Assembly: GCA_021647685.1 (NCBI GenBank)
Contig: JAKIUH010000161.1
Coordinates: 1-9,181 of the forward strand
DNA: 9,181 nucleotides
Direction: 5' to 3'
Source of the DNA: Bacteroidales bacterium
GTDB lineage: Bacteria; Bacteroidota; Bacteroidia; Bacteroidales; NBLH01
Part shown: piece by piece, positions 1 through 7,610 of the stretch
Position numbering within the stretch: the first letter of the stretch is position 1
How the letters are laid out: each line of letters starts with the position of its first letter
Notes under the pieces: model-generated
Seen by the model: only the letters and a program-made list of their open reading frames with translations
Database searches by the model: none
Told to the model about the DNA's origin: nothing
Position numbers and translations under genes: made by a program

Positions 1-383
1 ATCGGGAAGTCAAATTCTCCTGTTGTTGAAAAACTTCTGCTTTTACCATTGCTTGTTTTATAACTTGCATTTAATACTACTTTTGTTTTATATGAAATCA
101 CATATCCGTCTTTGTCATAAGATAGAGCAGTAAAATTTACCGAACCGATACTGACAACCAAATTTGTATCTGCATCTTTTTTCTTCACAAGTTTTGCATC
201 AAACCTGCCAACAATTGCTTCATTTACTGCATCTTTGATTAAGACACTGTTTTTTGGGTCTTTTCTGCTTATGTTTATATTGACATGTATATTTTCACCT
301 AAGACTTTTTTTGTATATACAGAACTAGGCTTATAGCCGCATCCTAAAAATAGTAAAGGCAAAAAAATAAATATCAATTTCAT
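1..383 (-). CDS. lptE: LPS-assembly lipoprotein LptE, Campylobacterota type (3' end outside window)
   Basis: The first 127 codons of a minus-strand gene are visible; the frame is open to the left edge. It opens with a hydrophobic signal segment (residues 3-14) ending in LFLGCG. Cys15 is the likely lipidated residue, although Phe at -3 of the lipobox is atypical. The mature part (GYKPSS, KDPKNSVLIKDAVNEA, DKDGYVISYK, FDFP) reads like the short LptE of Sulfurimonas and Campylobacter relatives, where LptE sits inside the LptD barrel and helps place lipopolysaccharide in the outer membrane. It starts 24 bases after the leuS stop, the usual leuS-lptE order in Campylobacterota, so the two are probably cotranscribed. 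No Shine-Dalgarno sequence is visible before the ATG. The family call rests on recognition of sequence and synteny. The unusual point is its presence next to Bacteroidota genes. Confidence 0.8.
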   Translation of the reverse strand, partial: MKLIFIFLPLLFLGCGYKPSSVYTKKVLGENIHVNINISRKDPKNSVLIKDAVNEAIVGRFDAKLVKKKDADTNLVVSIGSVNFTALSYDKDGYVISYKTKVVLNASYKTSNGKSRSFSTTGEFDFP

Positions 384-407
384 ACTGTTATACCATTTTT
401 GGTGTAT

Positions 408-2858
408 TTATTTAACAACAAGATTTACCAACTTTCCTGGAACGAATATCTCTTTTATAATTATTTTATCTTCAAGCCATTTGCCGGCTTCTTCTTTAGC
501 CTTATCAATTATATCTTCTTTTTGTAAATCAATCCCAACTTCTATTTGTGCTCTTTTTTTACCGTTTATTGTGATAGCCAATATGATACTTTCTTCCTCA
601 AAAACTTCTTCGCACAGAGGAATTTTAGTAAAATTTTTAAGTCCAAACAGTAAATCACTTATCTCCCAACAAACATGAGGAATGATTGGCTCAAGTATAT
701 TTGATAACACAAAGTAACCTTCACTCCAAACGCTAGAATTATCTTGCTGATTTAGTGCATTTAATGCTTCCATTGAGCTAGCAATAAGAGTATTGAAAGT
801 ATAAGTTCCTTCAAAAATCTCATTTGATTTTTTCAAAGCTTCATACACTTTTTTTCTTGCATATTTTGATTCTTTAGATAGTTTTATATGCTCTATTGTT
901 GGTATTTTTTCAGATTTTGAAGCCATTTGAACTCTTGAAACAAATCTTTTTATGAATTTAAAAGCACCCTCAACCGCACTATCATTCCACTCCAGCTCTT
1001 TTTGAGGCGGAGCTGCGAAGAGTATAAAAAGTCTAGCAGTATCAGCTCCATATCGACTAATAATCTCATCAGGGTCAACTGTATTGCCTTTTGATTTACT
1101 CATTTTTGAGCCATCTTTAAGCACCATGCCCTGAGTAAGAAGATTTTTAAAAGGTTCATCACTTGATTGCATGCCAATATCTCTTAAAACTTTTGTAAAA
1201 AATCTTGCATATAAAAGATGAAGTATAGCATGCTCAATTCCACCAACATACTGATCAACGCTCATCCAATAATCACTGCTTTTCTTATCAAATGGCACTT
1301 CTTCCCACAAAGACGGGTCAGTTGTATATCTTAAAAAATACCAACTTGATTGAAAAAATGTATCCATCGTATCAGTTTCTCTTAGTGCATCGCTCCCGCA
1401 TTTTGGACATTTTGTATATTTCCAAGTTGGGTGAGTTTGCAGTGGATTTCCCTCGCCTGTTATCTCTATATCATCAGGAAGTGCAACAGGTAAATTTTCT
1501 TTTGCAACTGGCACCAGGCCACATTTTTCACAGTGAATCATCGGTATCGGAGCACCCCAATATCTTTGTCTGCTAATTCCCCAGTCTCTTAATTTATAAT
1601 TTACAACTTTTTTACCAAGTCTGTTTTTCTCAAAATATTCAGTGATTGCTACTTTACCGTCACTACTGCTAAGCCCTGTAAAATTTCCGGAATTTACCAT
1701 AAAGCCATATTGTGTCATGGCGCAGCTGCCATCAAATTTTTGTTTTTTATTTTCTATACTTTGTATGATAGATAAATCATATTTTTTTGCAAATTCAAAA
1801 TCCCTTTCATCATGAGCAGGAACTGCCATAACTGCACCCCCTCCATACTCAATCAAAACAAAGTTTGCAACCCAAAGCGGAACTTTTTTCTTTGTAAGTG
1901 GGTGAACTACATCTAACTCAAGATATAATCCCTCTTTTTCAACCATAGACCTATCTCTTGCACTTAATCTTTGCATATCTTTAATTTTTTTGATTTTCTC
2001 ATCACTGAGAAGTTTATGCTCCACTAAGAATTTAACTATTTCATGCTCAGGTGCCAAAGCAGAATAACTAACACCATAAATTGTATCAGGTCTTGTTGTA
2101 AAAACTCTAAATTTATCAAATTTATCATTTAATTTTTTCTTAGAATCACTACTCAAACTAAAGTCAAATTCTAGTCCTTCACTTCTGCCTATCCAGTTTT
2201 CTTGCATAGTTAAAACCTGTGATGGCCATTTTGACTCTAGTTTTTTTAAATCATCTAGTAACTCTTGTGCATACTGTGTAATTTTAAGATAGTATCCAGC
2301 CATATCTTTTTGGACTACATCACTATCACATCTCCAACATTTTCCATCTTCAACTTGTTCATTTGCCAAAACAGTTTGACAAGTATCACACCAATTCAAA
2401 GATGCACTCTTTTGATAAACCAAACCTTTTTTATACATATCTATGAAAATCTTTTGTTCATGCTTGGTATAAAGTGTATCACTAGTGGAAAATTCTCTTT
2501 TTTTAGAAAATGAAAGCCCGAGAGTATCTAACTCTTTTCTCATATAATCTATATTTTCATAAGTCCATTTTTTTGGATGAGTTTTATGTTTAATCGCAGC
2601 ATTTTCAGCAGGCATTCCAAAAGAATCCCAGCCAATTGGATGAAGAACATTGTATCCGTTTTTTCGACTATTTCTTGCTATTGCATCGCCTATGCTATAA
2701 TTTCGCACATGTCCCATATGTATCTTTCCACTAGGATACGGAAACATACTTAGTATATATTTTTTCTCTTTTGTAAAATCATTTTTAGGCTCAAAAGAGT
2801 TATTTTCTTTCCAATATTTTTGCCATTTAGGCTCTATATCTTTAAAATTATATTCCAT
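408..2858 (-). CDS. leuS: Leucyl-tRNA synthetase, Campylobacterota type
   Basis: This cytoplasmic class Ia synthetase attaches leucine to tRNA-Leu using ATP. The 816-residue frame is complete. The HIGH-type motif HMGH is at residues 47-50 and KMSKS at 585-589. A zinc-knuckle-like pair of Cys-x2-Cys lies at 157/160 and 174/177, with a second set at 443/446 and 484/487. The CP1 editing domain keeps TTRPDT at 254-259 and the AHDERD stretch with Asp350, so post-transfer editing should work. Its length and many stretches (ILSMFPYPSGKIHMGH, CEKCGLVP, DTFFQSSWYFLRY, ILFAAPPQKELEWNDSAVEG) are those of Campylobacterota LeuRS. Bacteroidota enzymes are normally about 100 residues longer. The ATG at 2856-2858 is the expected MEYN start; no Shine-Dalgarno sequence precedes it. 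A Bacteroidota-like promoter lies just upstream and lptE follows. There are no frameshifts or lost motifs, so the gene looks functional. I infer acquisition from a Campylobacterota donor unless the contig is chimeric. Confidence 0.96.
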   Translation of the reverse strand: MEYNFKDIEPKWQKYWKENNSFEPKNDFTKEKKYILSMFPYPSGKIHMGHVRNYSIGDAIARNSRKNGYNVLHPIGWDSFGMPAENAAIKHKTHPKKWTYENIDYMRKELDTLGLSFSKKREFSTSDTLYTKHEQKIFIDMYKKGLVYQKSASLNWCDTCQTVLANEQVEDGKCWRCDSDVVQKDMAGYYLKITQYAQELLDDLKKLESKWPSQVLTMQENWIGRSEGLEFDFSLSSDSKKKLNDKFDKFRVFTTRPDTIYGVSYSALAPEHEIVKFLVEHKLLSDEKIKKIKDMQRLSARDRSMVEKEGLYLELDVVHPLTKKKVPLWVANFVLIEYGGGAVMAVPAHDERDFEFAKKYDLSIIQSIENKKQKFDGSCAMTQYGFMVNSGNFTGLSSSDGKVAITEYFEKNRLGKKVVNYKLRDWGISRQRYWGAPIPMIHCEKCGLVPVAKENLPVALPDDIEITGEGNPLQTHPTWKYTKCPKCGSDALRETDTMDTFFQSSWYFLRYTTDPSLWEEVPFDKKSSDYWMSVDQYVGGIEHAILHLLYARFFTKVLRDIGMQSSDEPFKNLLTQGMVLKDGSKMSKSKGNTVDPDEIISRYGADTARLFILFAAPPQKELEWNDSAVEGAFKFIKRFVSRVQMASKSEKIPTIEHIKLSKESKYARKKVYEALKKSNEIFEGTYTFNTLIASSMEALNALNQQDNSSVWSEGYFVLSNILEPIIPHVCWEISDLLFGLKNFTKIPLCEEVFEEESIILAITINGKKRAQIEVGIDLQKEDIIDKAKEEAGKWLEDKIIIKEIFVPGKLVNLVVK

Positions 2859-2892
2859 TTCAGGCTAATTTAATTCGTTATCAATCAGTTTG

Positions 2893-2921
2893 CAAAAGTA
2901 AAAAAAAAGTTGGTTTTGCAA
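2893..2921 (-). promoter_or_regulatory. Bacteroidota-type promoter upstream of leuS
   Basis: Read on the minus strand, TTG (2921-2919) is followed after 18 bases by TACTTTTG (2900-2893). The second element fits the Bacteroidota primary-sigma -7 consensus TAnnTTTG exactly; the -33 element matches only TTG of TTTG. Transcription would start near 2887, giving a leader of roughly 30 bases before the leuS ATG. That is too short for a T-box or peptide attenuator. The match is by eye and the surrounding DNA is A/T-rich, so chance is not excluded. Confidence 0.55.
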
Positions 2922-2937
2922 GTTGTTTGGTCATATA

Positions 2938-2982
2938 AAAGAAAGTCGGAACACTAATGTTAATAGTGCCCAGACTTTCTTT
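2938..2982 (-). terminator. Hairpin terminator between the DUF937 gene and leuS
   Basis: Two 19-base arms (2938-2956 and 2964-2982) flank a 7-base loop. As minus-strand RNA the stem has one mismatch (T-C) and two G-U wobbles. As plus-strand RNA the same positions become three mismatches, so the structure favours the minus strand. On that strand the descending arm runs into TTTTATATG, a short T tract. It would stop transcripts from the DUF937 gene before they reach the leuS promoter. The plus-strand side (TTTGTATTTCT) is also T-rich, so weak two-way activity is possible. Confidence 0.6.
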
Positions 2983-3084
2983 GTATTTCTATGCTAAATA
3001 TCTAAAATGAAACCGTTATGCAGTTTTGAAGTGAACATTAATAGTGGTACACAATTCAAAATTGCAAGAGATTTTCAATTTTTT

Positions 3085-3558
3085 TTACCCAAACAATCCG
3101 CCCAAGCCTTTACTCAAACCTGAAAATAAATCACCGGCATCGTTTTCATTTTTTTTGCCGGAGAGTAAATCAAACATACCGTCAATGCTAAACGGACTAT
3201 CATCGGCATCTTTTTCGTTGAGCAGGTTCATTACAAAAGGGATAAGCAATTCAACTACTTTATTTGCCATTGATTGCGACAAGCCTACTTGTTCACCAAG
3301 CGCACTCACTACTTTTTGGCTAATATTTGTTACAATGGCATTTTGAGCAATGTTTTCCGTTCCGCCTTTCACTAAATTGCTCAATCCGGAAAAATTTCCG
3401 CTCATTAATTCGTCTTTAAATCCACTGAGAAGGGTTTCAGTTCCTACTTTTACCGATTTATCGGCTTTATCTGCATCCAAACCGATGCTTTGCATAAGTT
3501 GTTCTTCTAATTGGTCTTTTACCGTTTCAGAAAACATTGATGTTAATTTATCAAGCAT
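3085..3558 (-). CDS. DUF937-like (YidB-like) small protein
   Basis: This 157-residue acidic, mostly helical protein has no signal peptide or membrane segment. It resembles the DUF937/YidB-type small proteins common in Bacteroidota; their function is unknown. It appears to contain two similar halves: IGLDADKADKSVKVGTETLLSGF at about residues 25-47, and VGLSQSMANKVVELLIPFVMNLL at about 91-113. Each is a Gly-Leu turn followed by a helix, consistent with a duplicated helical unit. The tail from about residue 143 is glycine- and phenylalanine-rich (FSGLSKGLGGLFG), as often seen in this family. The ATG at 3556-3558 follows an A/T-rich leader without Shine-Dalgarno, normal for Bacteroidota. It is divergent from the MFS gene with only 54 bases between the starts. 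A hairpin at 2938-2982 lies downstream. The family call is moderate and no specific role can be given. Confidence 0.7.
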   Translation of the reverse strand: MLDKLTSMFSETVKDQLEEQLMQSIGLDADKADKSVKVGTETLLSGFKDELMSGNFSGLSNLVKGGTENIAQNAIVTNISQKVVSALGEQVGLSQSMANKVVELLIPFVMNLLNEKDADDSPFSIDGMFDLLSGKKNENDAGDLFSGLSKGLGGLFG

Positions 3559-3612
3559 AATTTATTATTTTTATATTCATGCTAAATTACTGATATTTTT
3601 TTAATTTCGTAT

Positions 3613-4854
3613 ATGGCTTTAGCAAAACAATATAAAGATTTACAATTTTACAAGTTTTGTTTTTATGGTTTTTTGAAAAATTTAAAGTTTTTCGAGCCTT
3701 TTTTTATTCTTTTTTTGATTGAAAAAGGATTAAGTTTTACGCAAATTGCTTTATTATATACACTACGCGAAATCCTGATTTACATTACCGAAATACCTAC
3801 CGGTTTAATAGCTGATGCCTTAGGTAGAAAGCGTACAATGGTATGGTCTTTTGGTTTTTACATTATTTCATTCTTGATTTTTTATTTTTCAAGCAGTTTG
3901 TTTTTTTTGCTAATTGCCATTGCTTTTTTTGCTTTTGGCGATTCTTTCCGTACAGGTACGCATAAAGCCATGATTTTTGAATATCTGAAAATAAAATCAT
4001 GGCAGGCTCAAAAAGTGGATTATTACGGCGGAACACGTTCTTGTTCGCAACTAGGTTCGGCATTGTCATCATTAATTGCTGCCACAATAGTTTTTATCAA
4101 TAAAAATTACAGCCTTATTTTTTTAGCTTCAGTTGTTCCCTACTTTTTGGATATGTTGCTAATTATCAGTTATCCAGATTATTTAGACGGAGCTAAAGTT
4201 TCGCTTCGTTTTAAGGATATTGTAAGTGCATTTAAAAGGATAATTAAGGATTTAATCATTAGCTTAAAACAAGCTAATAAGCTTAAGATTTTGTTTAATG
4301 TTTCATCTTTTAGCGGATATTTTAAACAAAGCAAAGATTACTTACAGTACATTATTCAATCATTAGCATTTTCTGTTCCATTAATTTACGGACTTACACA
4401 AAAACAGCAAACAGCTATATTTATAGGTATTGCCTTTTTTCTTTTGTATTTATTAACAAGTCGTGCATCAAAAAATTCGGGAAAAGCAGCGAAACGTTTT
4501 GCAAGTAAAGAAAAAGCTTTGAACGGATTGCTGTATTTTGGTCTAACTGCCGGTTTATTGGGAGGCATGTTCTTTCATTTTTCAATCTATGCTTTATCAA
4601 TATTATTTTTTATTTTGATTTATTTAACTGAAAATTTCAGAAAACCCATAGGTATAGCCTATATCTCAGAAAATTTTAGTTCGGATAGTTTGGCTACTAC
4701 TTTATCGGTAGAATCTTTGACAAAAACAGTTTTAGCATCTGTTTTTGCATTAATTATTGGTTTTTTGGCAGATTGTTTTGATGTCGGAATTGCTTTAAGT
4801 TTTGTTTCTGTATTAGTTCTGGTTTTAGGAATTATTTTTAGATTAAAACGATAA
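3613..4854 (+). CDS. MFS transporter, about 12 membrane segments
   Basis: The 413-residue protein is strongly hydrophobic, with about twelve candidate transmembrane segments in two groups: roughly residues 12-186 and 245-408, separated by a basic, Lys-rich loop at about 195-240. The loop between segments 2 and 3 carries the major facilitator signature motif A (GLIADALGRKR, residues 64-74 with the first Gly at 64), and EIPTG just before it is typical of drug/proton antiporter-like MFS proteins. The substrate cannot be read from the sequence; drug efflux or small-metabolite export are both possible. It stands alone on this strand, divergent from the DUF937 gene and followed after 112 bases by the large M48-like gene. 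The ATG at 3613 is preceded by TAATTTCG (3602-3609), which resembles a -7 element but would leave almost no leader. The length and topology are intact. Confidence 0.85.
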   Translation: MALAKQYKDLQFYKFCFYGFLKNLKFFEPFFILFLIEKGLSFTQIALLYTLREILIYITEIPTGLIADALGRKRTMVWSFGFYIISFLIFYFSSSLFFLLIAIAFFAFGDSFRTGTHKAMIFEYLKIKSWQAQKVDYYGGTRSCSQLGSALSSLIAATIVFINKNYSLIFLASVVPYFLDMLLIISYPDYLDGAKVSLRFKDIVSAFKRIIKDLIISLKQANKLKILFNVSSFSGYFKQSKDYLQYIIQSLAFSVPLIYGLTQKQQTAIFIGIAFFLLYLLTSRASKNSGKAAKRFASKEKALNGLLYFGLTAGLLGGMFFHFSIYALSILFFILIYLTENFRKPIGIAYISENFSSDSLATTLSVESLTKTVLASVFALIIGFLADCFDVGIALSFVSVLVLVLGIIFRLKR

Positions 4855-4899
4855 CTTTTATCCAAGAAATATATGCAAAAAGCTTTTTTATCTTTATTT

Positions 4900-4915
4900 C
4901 ACATCAAAAGATGTG
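4900..4915. other. Small hairpin between the MFS and M48-like genes
   Basis: CACATC and GATGTG form a perfect 6-bp stem around an AAAA loop. No T tract follows on the plus strand, so it is a poor intrinsic terminator. TAATTTTA at 4934-4941 partly matches the Bacteroidota -7 element and could serve the following gene, but no convincing -33 element lies 17-20 bases upstream. Nothing else is evident in the 112-base gap. Confidence 0.25.
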
Positions 4916-4966
4916 TGCATTAAAAAAATTATGTAATTTTATATCCCAGAATTTGATTGTAATATT

Positions 4967-7549
4967 ATGGAAGATAGCAACACCTTTGTAAGTTTTGAAG
5001 AAAAATTTCCCAAAGTAAACAAACTGAAACTTATTGATTACTTGAAAAAAAATGCCGATTTACTTTATCTGCCGGCAAATTTTTTCAAAGATGATTTTGT
5101 AAATTATTTAAATAAGTTTTTTGTTGATGAATTAAAATTTGATATTGATACTTTTCTTTCAGAAGATATAAACATTTTTACCTATAAAGTTAAAAAAGGA
5201 GTAAAAAGTCTGTTAGGAATAAATCAAAAGGTTTATTTTGTATGGTTTACCAATAAAGCACGCTTGTTTTATATATTTATGAACGAAAATCAATTTGAAA
5301 ATCCCGACAAGGAAGAAAGCGGGTTTAATATAAAAAATTGGTTAGGTGAAACAGGTGCTGAAAATATTGAACAAAAAATTCAAGATTATTTATTCCTACT
5401 AAATACATCAAGCGTAGGCGATATAGCAGATTACAGAAATCGATATATCGAAAAAATAAATCCGAAACAAAAACTTTGGTTATTAGCCCATCGAAAACCT
5501 GATGATTTTGTTTTGGCTTATTTAAAAATTTCAAACATTGTTAAATGGGAAAAAGAGTTTGAAGAGAATAAAGAGTACGCTTGGTATTTTGTTTTGAGTA
5601 AATACGAAGCAAAAATTATCGGCTTTAATTTGCGCGATGAGTTAATCGGTATGTATGATATTGCTCCTGAAAGTATGAAAGTTAAAGACGAAATGGGCAG
5701 AAATACCGTAAAAATTGACGAGCATATTATTTTTTATACTATGCGCTCCAATACAAAACATTTTCTTGAAATTTATCCGCTTGTTTCATTAAACAATAAA
5801 GATCGCCTTCGTGAAATTGCCCGCTTAAATTGGATTTATCGCGAAAAAAATAAAAAACACGAAGAATTTGCCTTTGAGCTAATGAAATCTTTGATTGAAA
5901 AAGACAATAATCCGTTTGATGAGCTCTCTGTTTTTTATATTGAATACTCAAAAAATAAAGGAAATACAGTTTTTGATAAACTGAAAGATGATAATCAAAT
6001 GCTTGTGCTTTTACAAGAAGTTTTAGAATATGCAGGCACCTACGATTTACTAACTGATTGGGTTGAAAAATGGCAAGTACCGTATTTGGATATTTTGGCT
6101 TTAAATAAGCTCTTTGTGAGTGCTGCTGCCGATGTAGTTCAGGCTAAAAACATATTGCCTTTTCATCAATTGGTACGTGAAAAATATCAGAAAAAAAGTA
6201 AAGATGAAATTAATAAAGTGCTTTTTGATTATGAATATGCAAAGCATTTAATCAGATGCGAACAAATTGATGAAGCTAAAAAAGTGTTGTACAAGCGTTT
6301 AAAGCAACTTCCCGATGAATCAATTTCCGATTTGCTTCCGCCCAATGATTTAGACTTGACGGGAAATGCCGCAGGGCAAATCTTAAAAGTTAAAATTTTA
6401 GAAGTGCTTTCGGATATCGAAGATGAGAAAAAAATAATTGAGCATACTAAGCAACTGGCTGTTTTACAACCTTTGGTTGAAGAGCGAATAAACAATTTAA
6501 TAGAAGTAGCCAAAGGCAAACTCCTTGAAAAAGCCCAAGAGCTTAAACAAATAATGGAACCCGGAGGTTTGTTACCGCAAAACGTGAATATTGTTGAAGA
6601 AAAATACAAACCATTACCCAAAAAGTTGATCGAGAAAAATTTAAAACATCCTGCAAGCCGAAAAGGAAACAGTTTTTCAAATTTACAAAAATGGATTGCT
6701 AAAGTAGAAATTCCAGATCATTCCATAATTAAATCTTATGCCGACCCTTTAAACAAAGAAAAATATCCGCAATTATCCGAACTTGTTGCCGATATCAAAT
6801 ATGCTTTGGATATTGAAAACCTGGAAACCTATATTTCTCATGGGCAAAAATCGTTTGGTATTAATGCTTTTGAAGGCGAACCAAGTTTTTTGATAATCGG
6901 CAGTGATCATTTAAAGCCTGAATCGCCCCATTATTTAAGATATAACGAACTTAAATTTGCCATAGCCGAAGAATTGGCGCATATTTATTTTAAACATGCA
7001 CGAATTACCTCATCTGATTTGTGGCGGGGTGTTATTGATAAGGGAAGTTCTGCATTAGATGCGCTTATTGCATTTATTCCCGTTGCGGGAATTTTTGGAA
7101 AATCATTGCAAGGGATTAATAAACTTAACAGCATAGCATCGCTCCTGCAAAAAACCGAAAAATTGGAGAAAGTATCGCAAACCGGAAAAGGTATTATTGA
7201 AGCTACTACAACAGCAGTAAGTGTTTACGAACAAAAAATTTCAAAACCGAAAGAGGTGAGCAAAGAAGCTCAGCTTTTAGCAAGTTCACGTATCCTACAA
7301 TTAACTGCCGATAGAACTGCTTTGATTTTTGCTTGTAGTTTAAATACAGCTGTAAGAACCATGTTTATAGAATCGCCACGCTATAAAAGTGAGTTACCCG
7401 TTGTTGAAAAATACGGCTTACGCAACTTTTTGTTAAAAAAAGATGAACAAAATAATTTTGTTCATCAAGATTTTGCAATTCGTTTAGCAAATTTATTTGC
7501 TTTTTTTCTTTCCGATGAATATGAGGAAGTGTGTAAAGCGCTGATATAG
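4967..7549 (+). CDS. Large M48-like protein with a degenerate zinc site
   Basis: The 860-residue protein has no signal peptide, so it is probably cytoplasmic. The N-terminal part holds two similar aromatic beta-rich stretches (VYFVWFTNKARLFYIF from residue 89, WYFVLSKYEAKIIGF from 206). The middle, about 280-560, is charged and helical, perhaps TPR- or coiled-coil-like. The C-terminal third has the order of an M48 metallopeptidase: an FGINAF...PSFLIIGSDHL strand pair from residue 630, ELKFAIAEELAHIYFKH ending at 677, a hydrophobic segment at 696-711 (ALDALIAFIPVAGIFG), and ILQLTADRTAL around 778-782. In active M48 enzymes the helix reads HExxH and the later motif ExxAD. Here they read EELAH (668-672) and QLTAD (778-782), so the first His and the Glu ligand are replaced. 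The fold may survive as a pseudo-enzyme or bind metal differently. M48 assignment is inferred from motif order, and no precise function is known. The ATG at 4967 is the first in frame after the intergenic gap. Confidence 0.6.
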   Translation: MEDSNTFVSFEEKFPKVNKLKLIDYLKKNADLLYLPANFFKDDFVNYLNKFFVDELKFDIDTFLSEDINIFTYKVKKGVKSLLGINQKVYFVWFTNKARLFYIFMNENQFENPDKEESGFNIKNWLGETGAENIEQKIQDYLFLLNTSSVGDIADYRNRYIEKINPKQKLWLLAHRKPDDFVLAYLKISNIVKWEKEFEENKEYAWYFVLSKYEAKIIGFNLRDELIGMYDIAPESMKVKDEMGRNTVKIDEHIIFYTMRSNTKHFLEIYPLVSLNNKDRLREIARLNWIYREKNKKHEEFAFELMKSLIEKDNNPFDELSVFYIEYSKNKGNTVFDKLKDDNQMLVLLQEVLEYAGTYDLLTDWVEKWQVPYLDILALNKLFVSAAADVVQAKNILPFHQLVREKYQKKSKDEINKVLFDYEYAKHLIRCEQIDEAKKVLYKRLKQLPDESISDLLPPNDLDLTGNAAGQILKVKILEVLSDIEDEKKIIEHTKQLAVLQPLVEERINNLIEVAKGKLLEKAQELKQIMEPGGLLPQNVNIVEEKYKPLPKKLIEKNLKHPASRKGNSFSNLQKWIAKVEIPDHSIIKSYADPLNKEKYPQLSELVADIKYALDIENLETYISHGQKSFGINAFEGEPSFLIIGSDHLKPESPHYLRYNELKFAIAEELAHIYFKHARITSSDLWRGVIDKGSSALDALIAFIPVAGIFGKSLQGINKLNSIASLLQKTEKLEKVSQTGKGIIEATTTAVSVYEQKISKPKEVSKEAQLLASSRILQLTADRTALIFACSLNTAVRTMFIESPRYKSELPVVEKYGLRNFLLKKDEQNNFVHQDFAIRLANLFAFFLSDEYEEVCKALI

Positions 7550-7579
7550 TAGGAATAATAGATTGTTTTTGAAATTTAT

Positions 7580-7610
7580 TTAAAAAAAGTGTGATTTTTT
7601 TAAAAAAAGT
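7580..7610 (+). repeat. Two A-tract direct repeats upstream of the tRNA promoter
   Basis: The 11-mer TTAAAAAAAGT occurs at 7580-7590 and again, identically, at 7600-7610, a 20-base period or about two helical turns. The second copy ends immediately before the -33 element. Phased A tracts bend DNA and can act like UP elements for RNA polymerase alpha subunits, fitting a strong stable-RNA promoter. The repeat is seen directly; the role is inferred. Confidence 0.5.

Noticed and set aside
1292..1576. Plus-strand frames opposite leuS (also 481-678 and 2265-2513)
   Set aside because: They overlap conserved leuS motifs on the other strand and show no protein-family features of their own.
2859..2892. 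T-box or leader-peptide attenuator for leuS
   Set aside because: The leader from the predicted start is only about 30 bases, without stem-loops, specifier or leucine-rich frame.
3058..3082. AAAATTG/CAATTTT inverted repeat just after the DUF937 gene as its terminator
   Set aside because: The stem has seven pairs, mostly A-T, with an 11-base loop and no T tract on the minus strand; the hairpin at 2938-2982 is much more convincing.
4877..4888. Palindrome AAAAAGCTTTTT after the MFS gene as a terminator
   Set aside because: It is a perfect palindrome with no loop and an almost pure A/T stem; folding into a stable RNA hairpin would leave only a few weak pairs.
6229..6621. A 130-codon minus-strand frame inside the M48-like gene
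   Set aside because: It is antisense to a long, well-behaved coding frame; its serine-rich make-up is the usual reading of A/T-rich coding DNA in reverse, and it has no promoter or recognisable domain.
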